Source of the DNA: Jiulongibacter sediminis
Lineage (GTDB): Bacteria > Bacteroidota > Bacteroidia > Cytophagales > Spirosomataceae
Length of the DNA stretch: 64,000 nucleotides
NCBI RefSeq assembly: GCF_001306455.1
Contig: NZ_LGTQ01000005.1
Location: 1,178,001-1,242,000, forward strand
Direction of reading: 5' to 3'
Below are positions 33,917 to 42,124 of the stretch, piece by piece; position 1 is the first letter of the stretch; every line of letters starts with the position of its first letter. The notes beneath the pieces were generated by a model, which had not been told where the DNA came from, did no database searches, and worked only from the letters and a program-made list of their open reading frames with translations. The position numbers were made by a program, and so were the translations under genes.

Positions 33917-36400
33917 TTAAAGGCTTATTCGAATACTATCTAAGCGTCGATTTTGGATGGGATCGATCAAAAGACGGGCACTATCTCTGGCCAGACTGTC
34001 CATCACAAATTGCAACGAATCTGAAATAACCTCAGGCTCATAACAATAAACCGACTCGGTGTAGTCCTCCGGTTTTGGAAACTTACCCTTTTTATATTGG
34101 GTGTTTTTATCTGCATAAACAGCTTTCATATAACGTCCAAAAATAGGCAAAGCCGCCCGGCCTCCCTGGCCATTGGCATTTGTAAAATGAATGCGATTAT
34201 CCTCACAGCCTACCCAAACTCCGGTGACCAGTCCGGGTGTGATTCCCATAAACCAGCCATCGCGGTAGTCATTGGTGGTGCCTGTTTTACCTCCGATTTC
34301 ATTGCCCTCGGCAACGCCATAAGAATAAAGCCTCCTGGAAGTACCTCCACCCACTTCTACAGAACCGCGAAGCAAGAAAGACATTTCATAGGCGGTATGA
34401 GGCTCAAGCAACTGTTCCATTTTGGTCTCGGATTCGTAAACTACCTCTCCTTCCTTATTTTCAATTTTTGTCAGAATGACGAGATCACCTCCCTGACCAA
34501 GGTTGACAAAAGGAACGTAAGCACGGGCCAATTCCTCGAGACTAATATCGCTGGTACCCAATGCCAGTGAAAGATTTGCATCAAGATTTGAGCTGATGCC
34601 TAACTTTTTAGCCGTTTCAATCACCTTGTCAACCCCAACGCTTTGCAACATACGTATAGCCACAGAATTCACACTTCGGCCCAAAGCTGTACGCATAGGC
34701 ATCGGAGCGTAAGAGAATTTGCCGGAGGAGTTCTTCGGTTCCCAATTGGCAGACTCTCCGTTAATGACTGTTTTGATTGAAAAAGGCTCATCTACCACCA
34801 AGGTGCACTTATCAATACCATTTTCAATGGCCGATGCATACACTATGGGCTTAAAGGCACTACCTACCTGACGTTTGGCCTGTGCTACGTGATCGTATTT
34901 GAAATAATCAAAATTACTGCCGCCTACCCACGCTTTAACATGCATATTGGAGGCGTCAACACTCAATAAACCCGCCTGAAGAAACTGAGCCACGGTTTTG
35001 ATAGAATCAATAGCGGAAATGGTAATTTCCTTTTCGCCGCGATGCGTCAAAATACGGGTGGCATGCGGTTCAGCCATTTTTACTCTGATCTGGCTATCAT
35101 TCAAACCTGAGCTTTTCAACCGCTTATAAACCTCAGAATTCTCAATCAAAGAATTCAAGGTTTTTTCAGCGGGCATCAGCGGCAGTTCCTTCTCCTTAGG
35201 ATGCTCCCTTTTGTATTCGGCTTTTTCTTTAGCTATCTGACGATCAAACCAGAATTTATAAGAACCTTGCTCGGCAACGAACAGCTTCTGCAGCTCCACC
35301 AAATGCTCTTCAACAGCCTTTTCAGCCATTTCCTGCATAGTATAGTTGATGGTGGTGTAAACTTTCAATCCATCGGTGTAAAGATTGTAGCCGTTTTCAT
35401 CACACCATTTTTCCAACACTGGCCTCAGCATGGTTCTGAAATAAGGAGCTTTGGAGTGCTCTTTCACCACCTCGGTAAGTTTCAGTCCCAGAGGCTGTTG
35501 CAGGGCTTTATCGTATTGCTCCTGATTGATTTTTCCGTAGCGGAGCATTTGTGATAAGACCACATTTCGTCTATCCAGAGCTCTTTCAGGATGGCGTTTA
35601 GGGCTGTAATAGCTTGTTCCTTTGAGAATACCAATCAACAGAGCCGATTCGTGTAAACTTAGATCTTTAGGCTCTTTTGAGAAAAAGTGCTTGCTGGCCA
35701 GTTTGATTCCATAGGTGGTGTCTCCAAAATCCACGGCATTGAGATAGAGGGCCAGAATTTCATTTTTCGTGAAAAAGAAGTCCATTTTAATGGCTACATC
35801 CCACTCCTTGAGTTTGGCAATAATGGTTCTTACCACCGGAATGTACCCCAGTAAACCCTGAGATCTGTCTCTCCGGGTTTTATAAATATTTTTCACCGCC
35901 TGCTGATTGATGGTACTCCCTCCTCTGGTGTCTCCCGTAAGTGTGGAGAAAAACATACCAGGAAGCGACCGTAAATCAAGTCCGTTATGCTGATAAAATC
36001 TTATATCCTCGGTCGCAATGAGAGCGTCAATGGTGAGTGAATCAATCTCTGAGAAGTCAACTGGGTTTCTGTTTTCGAGATAAAATTGACCTAAAACCTG
36101 CAGGTCTTCTGTCAAAACCTGAGTAGGTACCGAAAGTTTGGGGTTACGGGCCTCTTTCATGCTGGGCATTCCCCCAAAAAGCCACAGGAAATTAAGCTCA
36201 AGGGCAATAAAAAAAAGAACAATCAAAGTAAATATAGCCTTGGTGGTTAACAGAATTCTTTTTCTTTTACCCGCTGCTTTAAATTGATCTTTATCAAAAA
36301 CAAGTTTTTTCCAGAGCTTTTGAGTACCTGACAATCCCTTTTTGACATATTCATGATTGACAAAATCATGATAATAAACTTTCAACTTTGACCAGTCCAT
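33917..36400 (-). CDS. Class A penicillin-binding protein (transglycosylase/transpeptidase, PBP1A-like)
   Basis: 827-residue bifunctional peptidoglycan synthase. One N-terminal membrane helix (about 52-72) anchors it; the rest is periplasmic. Transglycosylase domain (GT51): ATEDIRFYQHNGLDLRSLP with the catalytic Glu, RGGSTINQQAVKN, RDRSQGLLGYIP and a later KNEILALYLNAVDFGDTTYG. Transpeptidase domain: SxxK motif QVGSAFKPIVYA, SxN motif RSVNSVAIRM and KTGTTNDYRDGWFMG. The domain order and length fit PBP1A-type proteins; PBP1C is less likely because a C-terminal BiPBP domain is missing. No neighbour of the same pathway is apparent. Confidence 0.92.
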   Translation of the reverse strand: MDWSKLKVYYHDFVNHEYVKKGLSGTQKLWKKLVFDKDQFKAAGKRKRILLTTKAIFTLIVLFFIALELNFLWLFGGMPSMKEARNPKLSVPTQVLTEDLQVLGQFYLENRNPVDFSEIDSLTIDALIATEDIRFYQHNGLDLRSLPGMFFSTLTGDTRGGSTINQQAVKNIYKTRRDRSQGLLGYIPVVRTIIAKLKEWDVAIKMDFFFTKNEILALYLNAVDFGDTTYGIKLASKHFFSKEPKDLSLHESALLIGILKGTSYYSPKRHPERALDRRNVVLSQMLRYGKINQEQYDKALQQPLGLKLTEVVKEHSKAPYFRTMLRPVLEKWCDENGYNLYTDGLKVYTTINYTMQEMAEKAVEEHLVELQKLFVAEQGSYKFWFDRQIAKEKAEYKREHPKEKELPLMPAEKTLNSLIENSEVYKRLKSSGLNDSQIRVKMAEPHATRILTHRGEKEITISAIDSIKTVAQFLQAGLLSVDASNMHVKAWVGGSNFDYFKYDHVAQAKRQVGSAFKPIVYASAIENGIDKCTLVVDEPFSIKTVINGESANWEPKNSSGKFSYAPMPMRTALGRSVNSVAIRMLQSVGVDKVIETAKKLGISSNLDANLSLALGTSDISLEELARAYVPFVNLGQGGDLVILTKIENKEGEVVYESETKMEQLLEPHTAYEMSFLLRGSVEVGGGTSRRLYSYGVAEGNEIGGKTGTTNDYRDGWFMGITPGLVTGVWVGCEDNRIHFTNANGQGGRAALPIFGRYMKAVYADKNTQYKKGKFPKPEDYTESVYCYEPEVISDSLQFVMDSLARDSARLLIDPIQNRRLDSIRISL

Positions 36401-36561
36401 TCTAAAAATTTTGCAAAGTTTGATGAAATAAATTAATACTAAGTCTGAAACCCATCGATTTAATTACGCAGTTATCAAAAAGGTCGTTTATCCCACGAAT
36501 TGTGGTTATGAGAGCCGGACACTTCTCACTAAATTTACCTCAACTTTATCAATTAAAAAAC

Positions 36562-37575
36562 ATGACCGCTGATTTCAGAAGCGATACTATTACAAGACCA
36601 ACACCTGCTATGCTTGAGCAAATGCTAGGAGCCAAAGTAGGTGATGATGTTTTTGGCGACGACCCCACCGTGAACGCTTTGGAAGAAAAAGTTGCTCGAC
36701 TTTTCGGGATGGAGGCTGCCCTTTTTACAGCCTCAGGCACCATGGCCAACCAACTAGCCATAAAATGCCAGACCCAGCCGGGTGAAGAGGTTATTTGTGA
36801 CGAACTTTCACATGTATACCTTTATGAAGCAGGAGGTATTGCCGCAAATGCCGGATGTTCTGTAAGGCTTCTTCATGGCGATCGTGGAAGAATTACAGCC
36901 GATATGGTCAAATCAGCCATGAAAACAGAAGATATTCATTTTGCTATGCCCACTTTGGTTTCTTTGGAAAACACCATGAACAAAGGTGGCGGTGCGATTT
37001 ATAATTTTGAGGAAATAAAAAAAATCAGTTCTCTCTGTCAACAAAATGGTCTCAAACTCCATCTTGACGGAGCTCGACTTTTTAACGCTCTGGTAGAAAC
37101 CAATGAAACGCCTGAAGACTACGGGCAGGTGTTTGACAGCATCTCGGTGTGTTTGTCAAAAGGTCTCGGGTGCCCTGTAGGCTCCCTTTTAATTGGCTCT
37201 AAATACTTGATAAAAAAAGCACGCAAGCAACGCAAAACCTGGGGTGGTGGATGGCGTCAGGCTGGCATTTTGGCTGCAGCAGGCATTTATGCTTTGGATT
37301 ATCATGTGGAAAGACTCAAAGAAGATCATCGTCGTGCCAAAGAGCTGGGAGAGATACTTAAGCCTTTACCTTTTGTAAAATCAGTCTACCCAATCGAAAC
37401 GAATATTGTGATTTTTGAACTTCAGGATAGTATTTTAGCGACGGATTTCGTTAGAGCTTTTGAGAAAATAGGTATTAAGACTGTAACCTTTGGAAAACAT
37501 TTGGTTCGTTTTGTAACTCATCTTGAGATAACTGATGACCATCTTTCAATAGCCGAAAAGGCCTTAAAAAATTAG
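36562..37575 (+). CDS. ltaE: Low-specificity L-threonine aldolase
   Basis: PLP fold-I enzyme that cleaves L-threonine or L-allo-threonine to glycine and acetaldehyde. An ORF from 36502 is open, but the ATG at 36562 gives the family N-terminus ADFRSDTITRPTPAML and 337 residues. FGDDPTVNALEEKVA (31-45), FTASGTMANQLA (55-66), LDGARLFNA (168-177, Asp for PLP N1) and SVCLSKGLGCPVGSL with Schiff-base Lys200 are all present. The C-terminal small domain has a normal length. The next gene starts 3 bases after the stop, so they are probably co-transcribed despite no obvious functional link. Confidence 0.93.
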   Translation: MTADFRSDTITRPTPAMLEQMLGAKVGDDVFGDDPTVNALEEKVARLFGMEAALFTASGTMANQLAIKCQTQPGEEVICDELSHVYLYEAGGIAANAGCSVRLLHGDRGRITADMVKSAMKTEDIHFAMPTLVSLENTMNKGGGAIYNFEEIKKISSLCQQNGLKLHLDGARLFNALVETNETPEDYGQVFDSISVCLSKGLGCPVGSLLIGSKYLIKKARKQRKTWGGGWRQAGILAAAGIYALDYHVERLKEDHRRAKELGEILKPLPFVKSVYPIETNIVIFELQDSILATDFVRAFEKIGIKTVTFGKHLVRFVTHLEITDDHLSIAEKALKN

Positions 37576-37578
37576 ACT

Positions 37579-38355
37579 TTGCGTAAAACCCTGTTCTTCC
37601 TTCTTGCTTTCCCTCTTTTTTTACAAGCACAAGAATTGCCTGAAAACAGTTTAAAAGTAAATCTGGCCAGTGCTGGCTTTCAGCTTTATTCTGTTCAATA
37701 TGAGCGAATGCTGGGCTCTAATTTTTCCTTCAATAATACCTTTTTCTACCGTCCGTTAAAGAGCATACCCTTTGGAACAACTGCAGATAAGGTTGCAAAA
37801 AAGCACGGCTTAGGTGTCACTGGAGTTGATTTTGAATACATTTTCGTCGACCTCGCTGAAATGGGAGTTAAGGGTTATTCCCCAGAGCTTCGATATTACT
37901 TCGGAAAGAAAAAGAACAGAGCGTTTATAGGATTTTTTGGTCAGTTTGAAGACTTTGACGCCAAAATTCCTGCCTCTTTGGAGGTTCAATATGATGGTCA
38001 GACAGTTGAGCTCTCAAAAGTCCCCATCGCTTTTGATATCAGAACGATCTCAGGCGGTATTTTGGTTGGAAAACAGTTTAATCTTGGAAAGAGACTGAGT
38101 CTGGATGTCGTTTTGATTGGCCCTCACTTAGGCAAGGGTCAAAAGGTTTACGCCACAGTGGAACAAAGCCTGCTTTCAAGGCTTGATGAAAACGAGAAAA
38201 ACTATCTTAAAGGCAAAATTATTGACCGTTCCAAACTTAATACTGATTATTACTCTGTAACCGTTGGCGACGAAAAAGCCGAAATCAATGCCTTCCAAAA
38301 AGTGCCTTATGTTGGTTTAAGAGGACTTGGGTTTAACTTAGGGTGGCGGTTTTAG
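37579..38355 (+). CDS. Exported beta-barrel-like protein, unknown family
   Basis: 258 residues from a TTG start at 37579; an in-frame TAG lies at 37573, so no upstream start is possible. The signal peptide is TLFFLLAFPLFLQAQ. The mature chain alternates hydrophobic and polar residues and ends in GLGFNLGWRF with a terminal Phe, as in small outer-membrane barrels. The segment LASAGFQLYSVQYERMLGSN at the N-terminus and RYYFGKKKNRAFIGFFGQFE fit DUF3575-like porin-type proteins. Function unknown. It sits 3 bases behind the threonine aldolase gene and is convergent with the esterase gene 8 bases beyond its stop. Confidence 0.65.
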   Translation: MRKTLFFLLAFPLFLQAQELPENSLKVNLASAGFQLYSVQYERMLGSNFSFNNTFFYRPLKSIPFGTTADKVAKKHGLGVTGVDFEYIFVDLAEMGVKGYSPELRYYFGKKKNRAFIGFFGQFEDFDAKIPASLEVQYDGQTVELSKVPIAFDIRTISGGILVGKQFNLGKRLSLDVVLIGPHLGKGQKVYATVEQSLLSRLDENEKNYLKGKIIDRSKLNTDYYSVTVGDEKAEINAFQKVPYVGLRGLGFNLGWRF

Positions 38356-38362
38356 TATTTAA

Positions 38363-39208
38363 TCAAAGATTCTCCTCAATAAACTCTACAACCTTATTAA
38401 TAAAGGCGTCATCAGAAAAGCCGGGGCCGCCGTGTGTATCATTCGGTAGAATTTCAATGACAGTTCTGACGCCAGCCTCTTTTAGTTTTAGCCAAAGTTC
38501 AATGGATTGATTAATAGGTACCTGTGGATCTTGGTTACCATGTACAATGAACATAGGCGGATCGCTTTGATCGACATGAAAGACCGGACTTGCCAATTTT
38601 GCAAGATCAGGAACCTGATCAAGTGGTTTTCCTAAAAGTAAAGCCAAAGCCGGAGCTCTGACGCTCACGCCATGCGGAGTTGATTGATTAAGAATCGTTG
38701 TAAAGTTTGTCGGGCCAAAAAAGTCAAACGTCAAATTGACATCAGAGCTTTCGCTGAGATAATCTCCCAAATTACCTTCCAAAGCCTCGTTTCCATTCGT
38801 CAGACCAGCTAAAGCTACCAGATGTCCACCGGCAGATGATCCCCAAATGATTATTTTATCTTTTTGAAAGCCGTATTTTGAGGCATTGCCACGCAAAAAA
38901 CGAACGGCAGCCTTGATATCATGCATCATCGCCGGAAAAGGTGCTTCTACTGAAAGCCGGTATTCTATGCTAGCCAGAGCGAAACCCCTTTTCAGCAAAT
39001 CCAGTGGCGGATTTTCTTTACTACCCGAGTGCCAGGCACCACCATGTACCCAGACAATCATTTGTGGATTTGCAACGCCTGCAGGCAAATAAATGTCTAA
39101 TCCAAGGTCTCTTTGAGGTGTTTCGGCGAAGATGAGGTCTTTAAACTGCTGAGCTTGGAGAACCTGACAACTCAGAAAAAGGCCTAACAAAAAGAGCTTT
39201 CTGAACAT
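38363..39208 (-). CDS. Exported alpha/beta hydrolase, BD-FAE/carboxylesterase-like
   Basis: 281-residue alpha/beta-hydrolase-fold esterase with a signal peptide (LFLLGLFLSCQVLQAQ); whether it is lipid-anchored via the Cys at 14 is unclear. Oxyanion motif HGGAWHSG (55-62), nucleophile Ser125 in WGSSAGGHLVA, Asp in DPPMFIVHGNQDPQVP, and catalytic His in NDTHGGPGFSDD near 260 form the triad. These features match the BD-FAE family, where esters of polysaccharide or small acyl esters are substrates. 32 bases separate it from the serine hydrolase gene upstream, probably one transcript. Confidence 0.87.
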   Translation of the reverse strand: MFRKLFLLGLFLSCQVLQAQQFKDLIFAETPQRDLGLDIYLPAGVANPQMIVWVHGGAWHSGSKENPPLDLLKRGFALASIEYRLSVEAPFPAMMHDIKAAVRFLRGNASKYGFQKDKIIIWGSSAGGHLVALAGLTNGNEALEGNLGDYLSESSDVNLTFDFFGPTNFTTILNQSTPHGVSVRAPALALLLGKPLDQVPDLAKLASPVFHVDQSDPPMFIVHGNQDPQVPINQSIELWLKLKEAGVRTVIEILPNDTHGGPGFSDDAFINKVVEFIEENL

Positions 39209-39240
39209 AGCTGGACTTTAAATCAAACCTCAATTTAAGC

Positions 39241-40326
39241 TTAATTCAGAATTTTATTCAACTCCGCCCACATATCATCCTGAAACTGAATACCCGTTTG
39301 GCTGGCATCCGGACTTTCACCCATTCTTACTATGATCAGATTTCTGGAGGGTACAATATTTAACTGCTGCCCGTTTTTGCCCATAGCCGCGAACATATCT
39401 TTTGGAGCGTTCGGAGTGATCCATCGTTTAAACACAATCTGAGCACCCGGCACCATTCCAGTGTCTTTGCCATTTAACCACCACAGATATCCGTAGGCTT
39501 CATTCAAATTTTGAGACGTATTAACCATGCTTTTGAAATAGGATTTATCCTTCATAATGACCTCACCATCCCAATCGCCATTATTCATCATTAAAATGCC
39601 AAAACGAGCCATTGAACGGGCTGTCGAAAAGTAAACGTGATTGTTATCCACGTATCTCCAAAAGCCATCCATACCTATTTTATCCCTAAGGTTTTGGTTA
39701 AAATAAGTATCGAAATTTTGTTTGGTGGCATTTGCTATCACATTATCAAGCAATGTATAGGGGCCATTATGGTAATCCCACCGGGTACCTGCATCTGCTT
39801 TGTATTGTAGACATTGAGGCTCAAAACAAAAGGGATCTGGCACTTCAATATCCATTCCACTGGTCATGGTCAATTGATGTTTGACTGTCACCAAATCTTC
39901 CTTTTCCTTTGTCATGGCCGTCCAGCCAACCCCAAGAAAGTCTGATGTTTTTTGATTGATATCCAGAAAGCCCTGCTCCTGAGCCAAACCAACAGTAAAA
40001 GCAGTCAATGTTTTACCGGCTGAGGCCCAGTACCAGTAACTGTCTTTATTAAAGTTCTGACCAGTTAAAAGGTCTTTCCCAAAATATTCTTCCAGAACGA
40101 TTTTGCCATCCTTTAGCAACAGGAAAGCTCGGGTATTGGTACTTTCCAGAAAATCACGAAGCTTCTTTTGTTCGGCATTAGTAATTTCCAGGGCATCTGG
40201 GCCTACTTCGGTCCATTCAGCCCCTTCAGGGAAGTAAGACCCCGAAATACTCGAAGGCGGAGCTACTTCTTTACATGAGGTTTGGAGAATTATAAGAGAA
40301 AAAAGCCAGAGTGGAGTACCTTTCAT
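39241..40326 (-). CDS. Serine hydrolase, beta-lactamase/class C PBP family lipoprotein
   Basis: 361 residues; N-terminus LFSLIILQTSCKE with Cys18 as a likely lipid anchor. The SxxK motif is SAGK (Ser102, Lys105), in YWYWASAGKTLTAF; a candidate Tyr-x-Asn is YHNGPY near 186, and the KTG-like box is not clearly seen. The family includes class C beta-lactamases, D-aminopeptidases and esterases; the actual substrate is open. Catalytic-domain features such as GMDIEVPDPF and VYFSTARSMARFGILMMN are typical of the family. It is the first gene of a two-gene unit with the downstream esterase, with 116 bases to the ClC gene upstream. Confidence 0.82.
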   Translation of the reverse strand: MKGTPLWLFSLIILQTSCKEVAPPSSISGSYFPEGAEWTEVGPDALEITNAEQKKLRDFLESTNTRAFLLLKDGKIVLEEYFGKDLLTGQNFNKDSYWYWASAGKTLTAFTVGLAQEQGFLDINQKTSDFLGVGWTAMTKEKEDLVTVKHQLTMTSGMDIEVPDPFCFEPQCLQYKADAGTRWDYHNGPYTLLDNVIANATKQNFDTYFNQNLRDKIGMDGFWRYVDNNHVYFSTARSMARFGILMMNNGDWDGEVIMKDKSYFKSMVNTSQNLNEAYGYLWWLNGKDTGMVPGAQIVFKRWITPNAPKDMFAAMGKNGQQLNIVPSRNLIIVRMGESPDASQTGIQFQDDMWAELNKILN

Positions 40327-40442
40327 TGGTCGCTATTTTTGGGTAGATAGATGCATTAACGGTTGTAAGGTTTGAATTAGTACCGTTGTTTGTTCATCAT
40401 TTATACTCAAAAAGCGATCCTGAGCCGTTATTTGGCAAATAT

Positions 40443-41843
40443 TTATTTTGGAATCCTGATTGACCTGATTTTGCGGAGAAAGCTCTCTTTTTGAATCTCA
40501 TAGAAAGAACCTGACATCAATTGACCAGCAGCTAAATTTGACACTGTCCCCGCCAATAAAAAATAGAAGATAGCTGAGTGCCGGTCGGTCATTTCCAAGA
40601 CTAAAATTGCTGCTGTAAAAGGCGAGCGAGTTACTCCAGTCAAAAAACCGATCATACACACGAGTACCAAAAGATTATGATATGAACCTGTAATGTTCAG
40701 AAAATTAACCAGAAAATGCCCCAAAGAAGCTCCGGAAGACAAAGAAGTAGCAAATATTCCTCCGGCACCACCAACTGAAAAGGTTAAAACACTACCAAAA
40801 AAACGGGCGGGAAACATATACCAAGGTAATTCTCCCGGTTCAAAAAGTATCCTGTTAATCAGTGGCTTACCTGTACCCATGGTAAAGGTACCGGCAAAAA
40901 ACACAAGCGTAGCAAAAGAAAGAGACAAAAGAAGAACCACTAAAATCTGATGACTCCTCTTATTAACTTGTTTCCGTAACTTATTGATGTACAGTAGAAT
41001 TTTAGAAAATAATGCACCGGCATATCCTGAAATCACGGATAAAAGAATAACCCAAACGATACCCGTGAGCGGCATAGGATTCAGCTTGGGGTAACCTAAA
41101 TAAAGATAGGAACCAAGAAATAACTGAGCAGACATCCCAGAAATAATCACCGCTGAGAAAACAGCAGTTCTGAACTTACCAATATGTGATTTCGTCAATT
41201 CCTCCACCACGTACACAATCCCTCCGAGTGGTGTATTAAAAGCCGCGGCCAGACCAGAAGCCCCGCCGGTAATTATCATGATTTTATGCGAAACCTTTGC
41301 CCAGCCATCAGGAATGAAGCGATAGACCGTATGGAAAATAGAGCCTGAGATTTGAAGTGTAGGCCCCTCTCGCCCAATAGCCCCGCCACCAAGTAGTATT
41401 AGACAGCTACTTGAAATTTTGATGACAATGGTTTTGATACTCAATAAAATATTGACTGCCCTTGCCCTTCTGGTTCCGGCAATTTCTACCGCAGCCATTA
41501 ATTGAGGAATACCGCTACCTCCTGAATTCTTGTCATATTTATCAACAAGAAACCAGCCCAAAAGCATAAAAACAGGTGCTGAAACAAAAATCAGGTAAGG
41601 ATTATGATGAAAGATCGCTTCACCACCTTTTTCAAACCACTCAAAAAGCTTCTCGTAGAAAACAGAGACTAAGCCCGTCAAAACGGAGGCAATCCAAAGT
41701 GGAATAGCCTCATAGGGCATATTATCTCTGATTCTTTGAGGCATTCTCTGAAGCACCTTCAGCCCGAAACGAGAATGTTTTAATTCTCTAAAGAATCGCT
41801 GCCAACGAATTTCTAACGGACTTAAATGGTACTTCCCTTTCAT
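40443..41843 (-). CDS. ClC-family chloride channel/exchanger
   Basis: 466-residue polytopic inner-membrane protein. Selectivity motifs: GSGIP (109-113), GREGP (157-161) with gating Glu159, and a later GGAGGIFATSLSSGASLG for the third anion-binding loop. A Glu pair in VVEELTKS matches the internal proton glutamate region, so H+/Cl- exchange is more likely than a pure channel. GSGIP rather than a fluoride-type motif argues against a CLC-F exporter. No CBS domains follow. Its ATG overlaps the stop of the Rdx gene by 4 bases, making it the last member of the thiL operon. Confidence 0.9.
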   Translation of the reverse strand: MKGKYHLSPLEIRWQRFFRELKHSRFGLKVLQRMPQRIRDNMPYEAIPLWIASVLTGLVSVFYEKLFEWFEKGGEAIFHHNPYLIFVSAPVFMLLGWFLVDKYDKNSGGSGIPQLMAAVEIAGTRRARAVNILLSIKTIVIKISSSCLILLGGGAIGREGPTLQISGSIFHTVYRFIPDGWAKVSHKIMIITGGASGLAAAFNTPLGGIVYVVEELTKSHIGKFRTAVFSAVIISGMSAQLFLGSYLYLGYPKLNPMPLTGIVWVILLSVISGYAGALFSKILLYINKLRKQVNKRSHQILVVLLLSLSFATLVFFAGTFTMGTGKPLINRILFEPGELPWYMFPARFFGSVLTFSVGGAGGIFATSLSSGASLGHFLVNFLNITGSYHNLLVLVCMIGFLTGVTRSPFTAAILVLEMTDRHSAIFYFLLAGTVSNLAAGQLMSGSFYEIQKESFLRKIRSIRIPK

Positions 41844-42118
41844 TCTGAAGTTGAATCTGAATGTCCAAGTTTTTTCTGTGGAGCAATAGCATCCCGAACC
41901 AATTGTTTCAACACCTTGGGTTCAGGAAAACCACCGTATTCTTTACGGTCAAAAACCAGTTTATCCGGTGTTCTTACCTGAAAAATACCGCCAGTCTTTG
42001 ACGGAACGAGACTCACCTCCGTCAGTTCTTGCTCAAAAGTGGTCAATAACTCCTGAGCTATCCATGCGGCTCTCAGCATCCAACCACACTTGGGGCAATA
42101 TTCTATACTAATCTTCAA
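41840..42118 (-). CDS. SelT/SelW/SelH-family thioredoxin-like (Rdx) protein
   Basis: 92-residue thioredoxin-like protein. The redox site is YCPKCGW (Cys8, Cys11), the Cys-x2-Cys version of the selenoprotein motif in which the second position is Sec in animals. LTEVSLVPSKTGGIFQV is the typical family tail segment. Cytoplasmic, no signal peptide; the substrate is unknown. It overlaps the ClC gene by 4 bases and starts 6 bases after the HEAT/cytochrome gene, so it is translationally coupled on both sides. Confidence 0.9.
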   Translation of the reverse strand: MKISIEYCPKCGWMLRAAWIAQELLTTFEQELTEVSLVPSKTGGIFQVRTPDKLVFDRKEYGGFPEPKVLKQLVRDAIAPQKKLGHSDSTSE

Positions 42119-42124
42119 GGTTGA

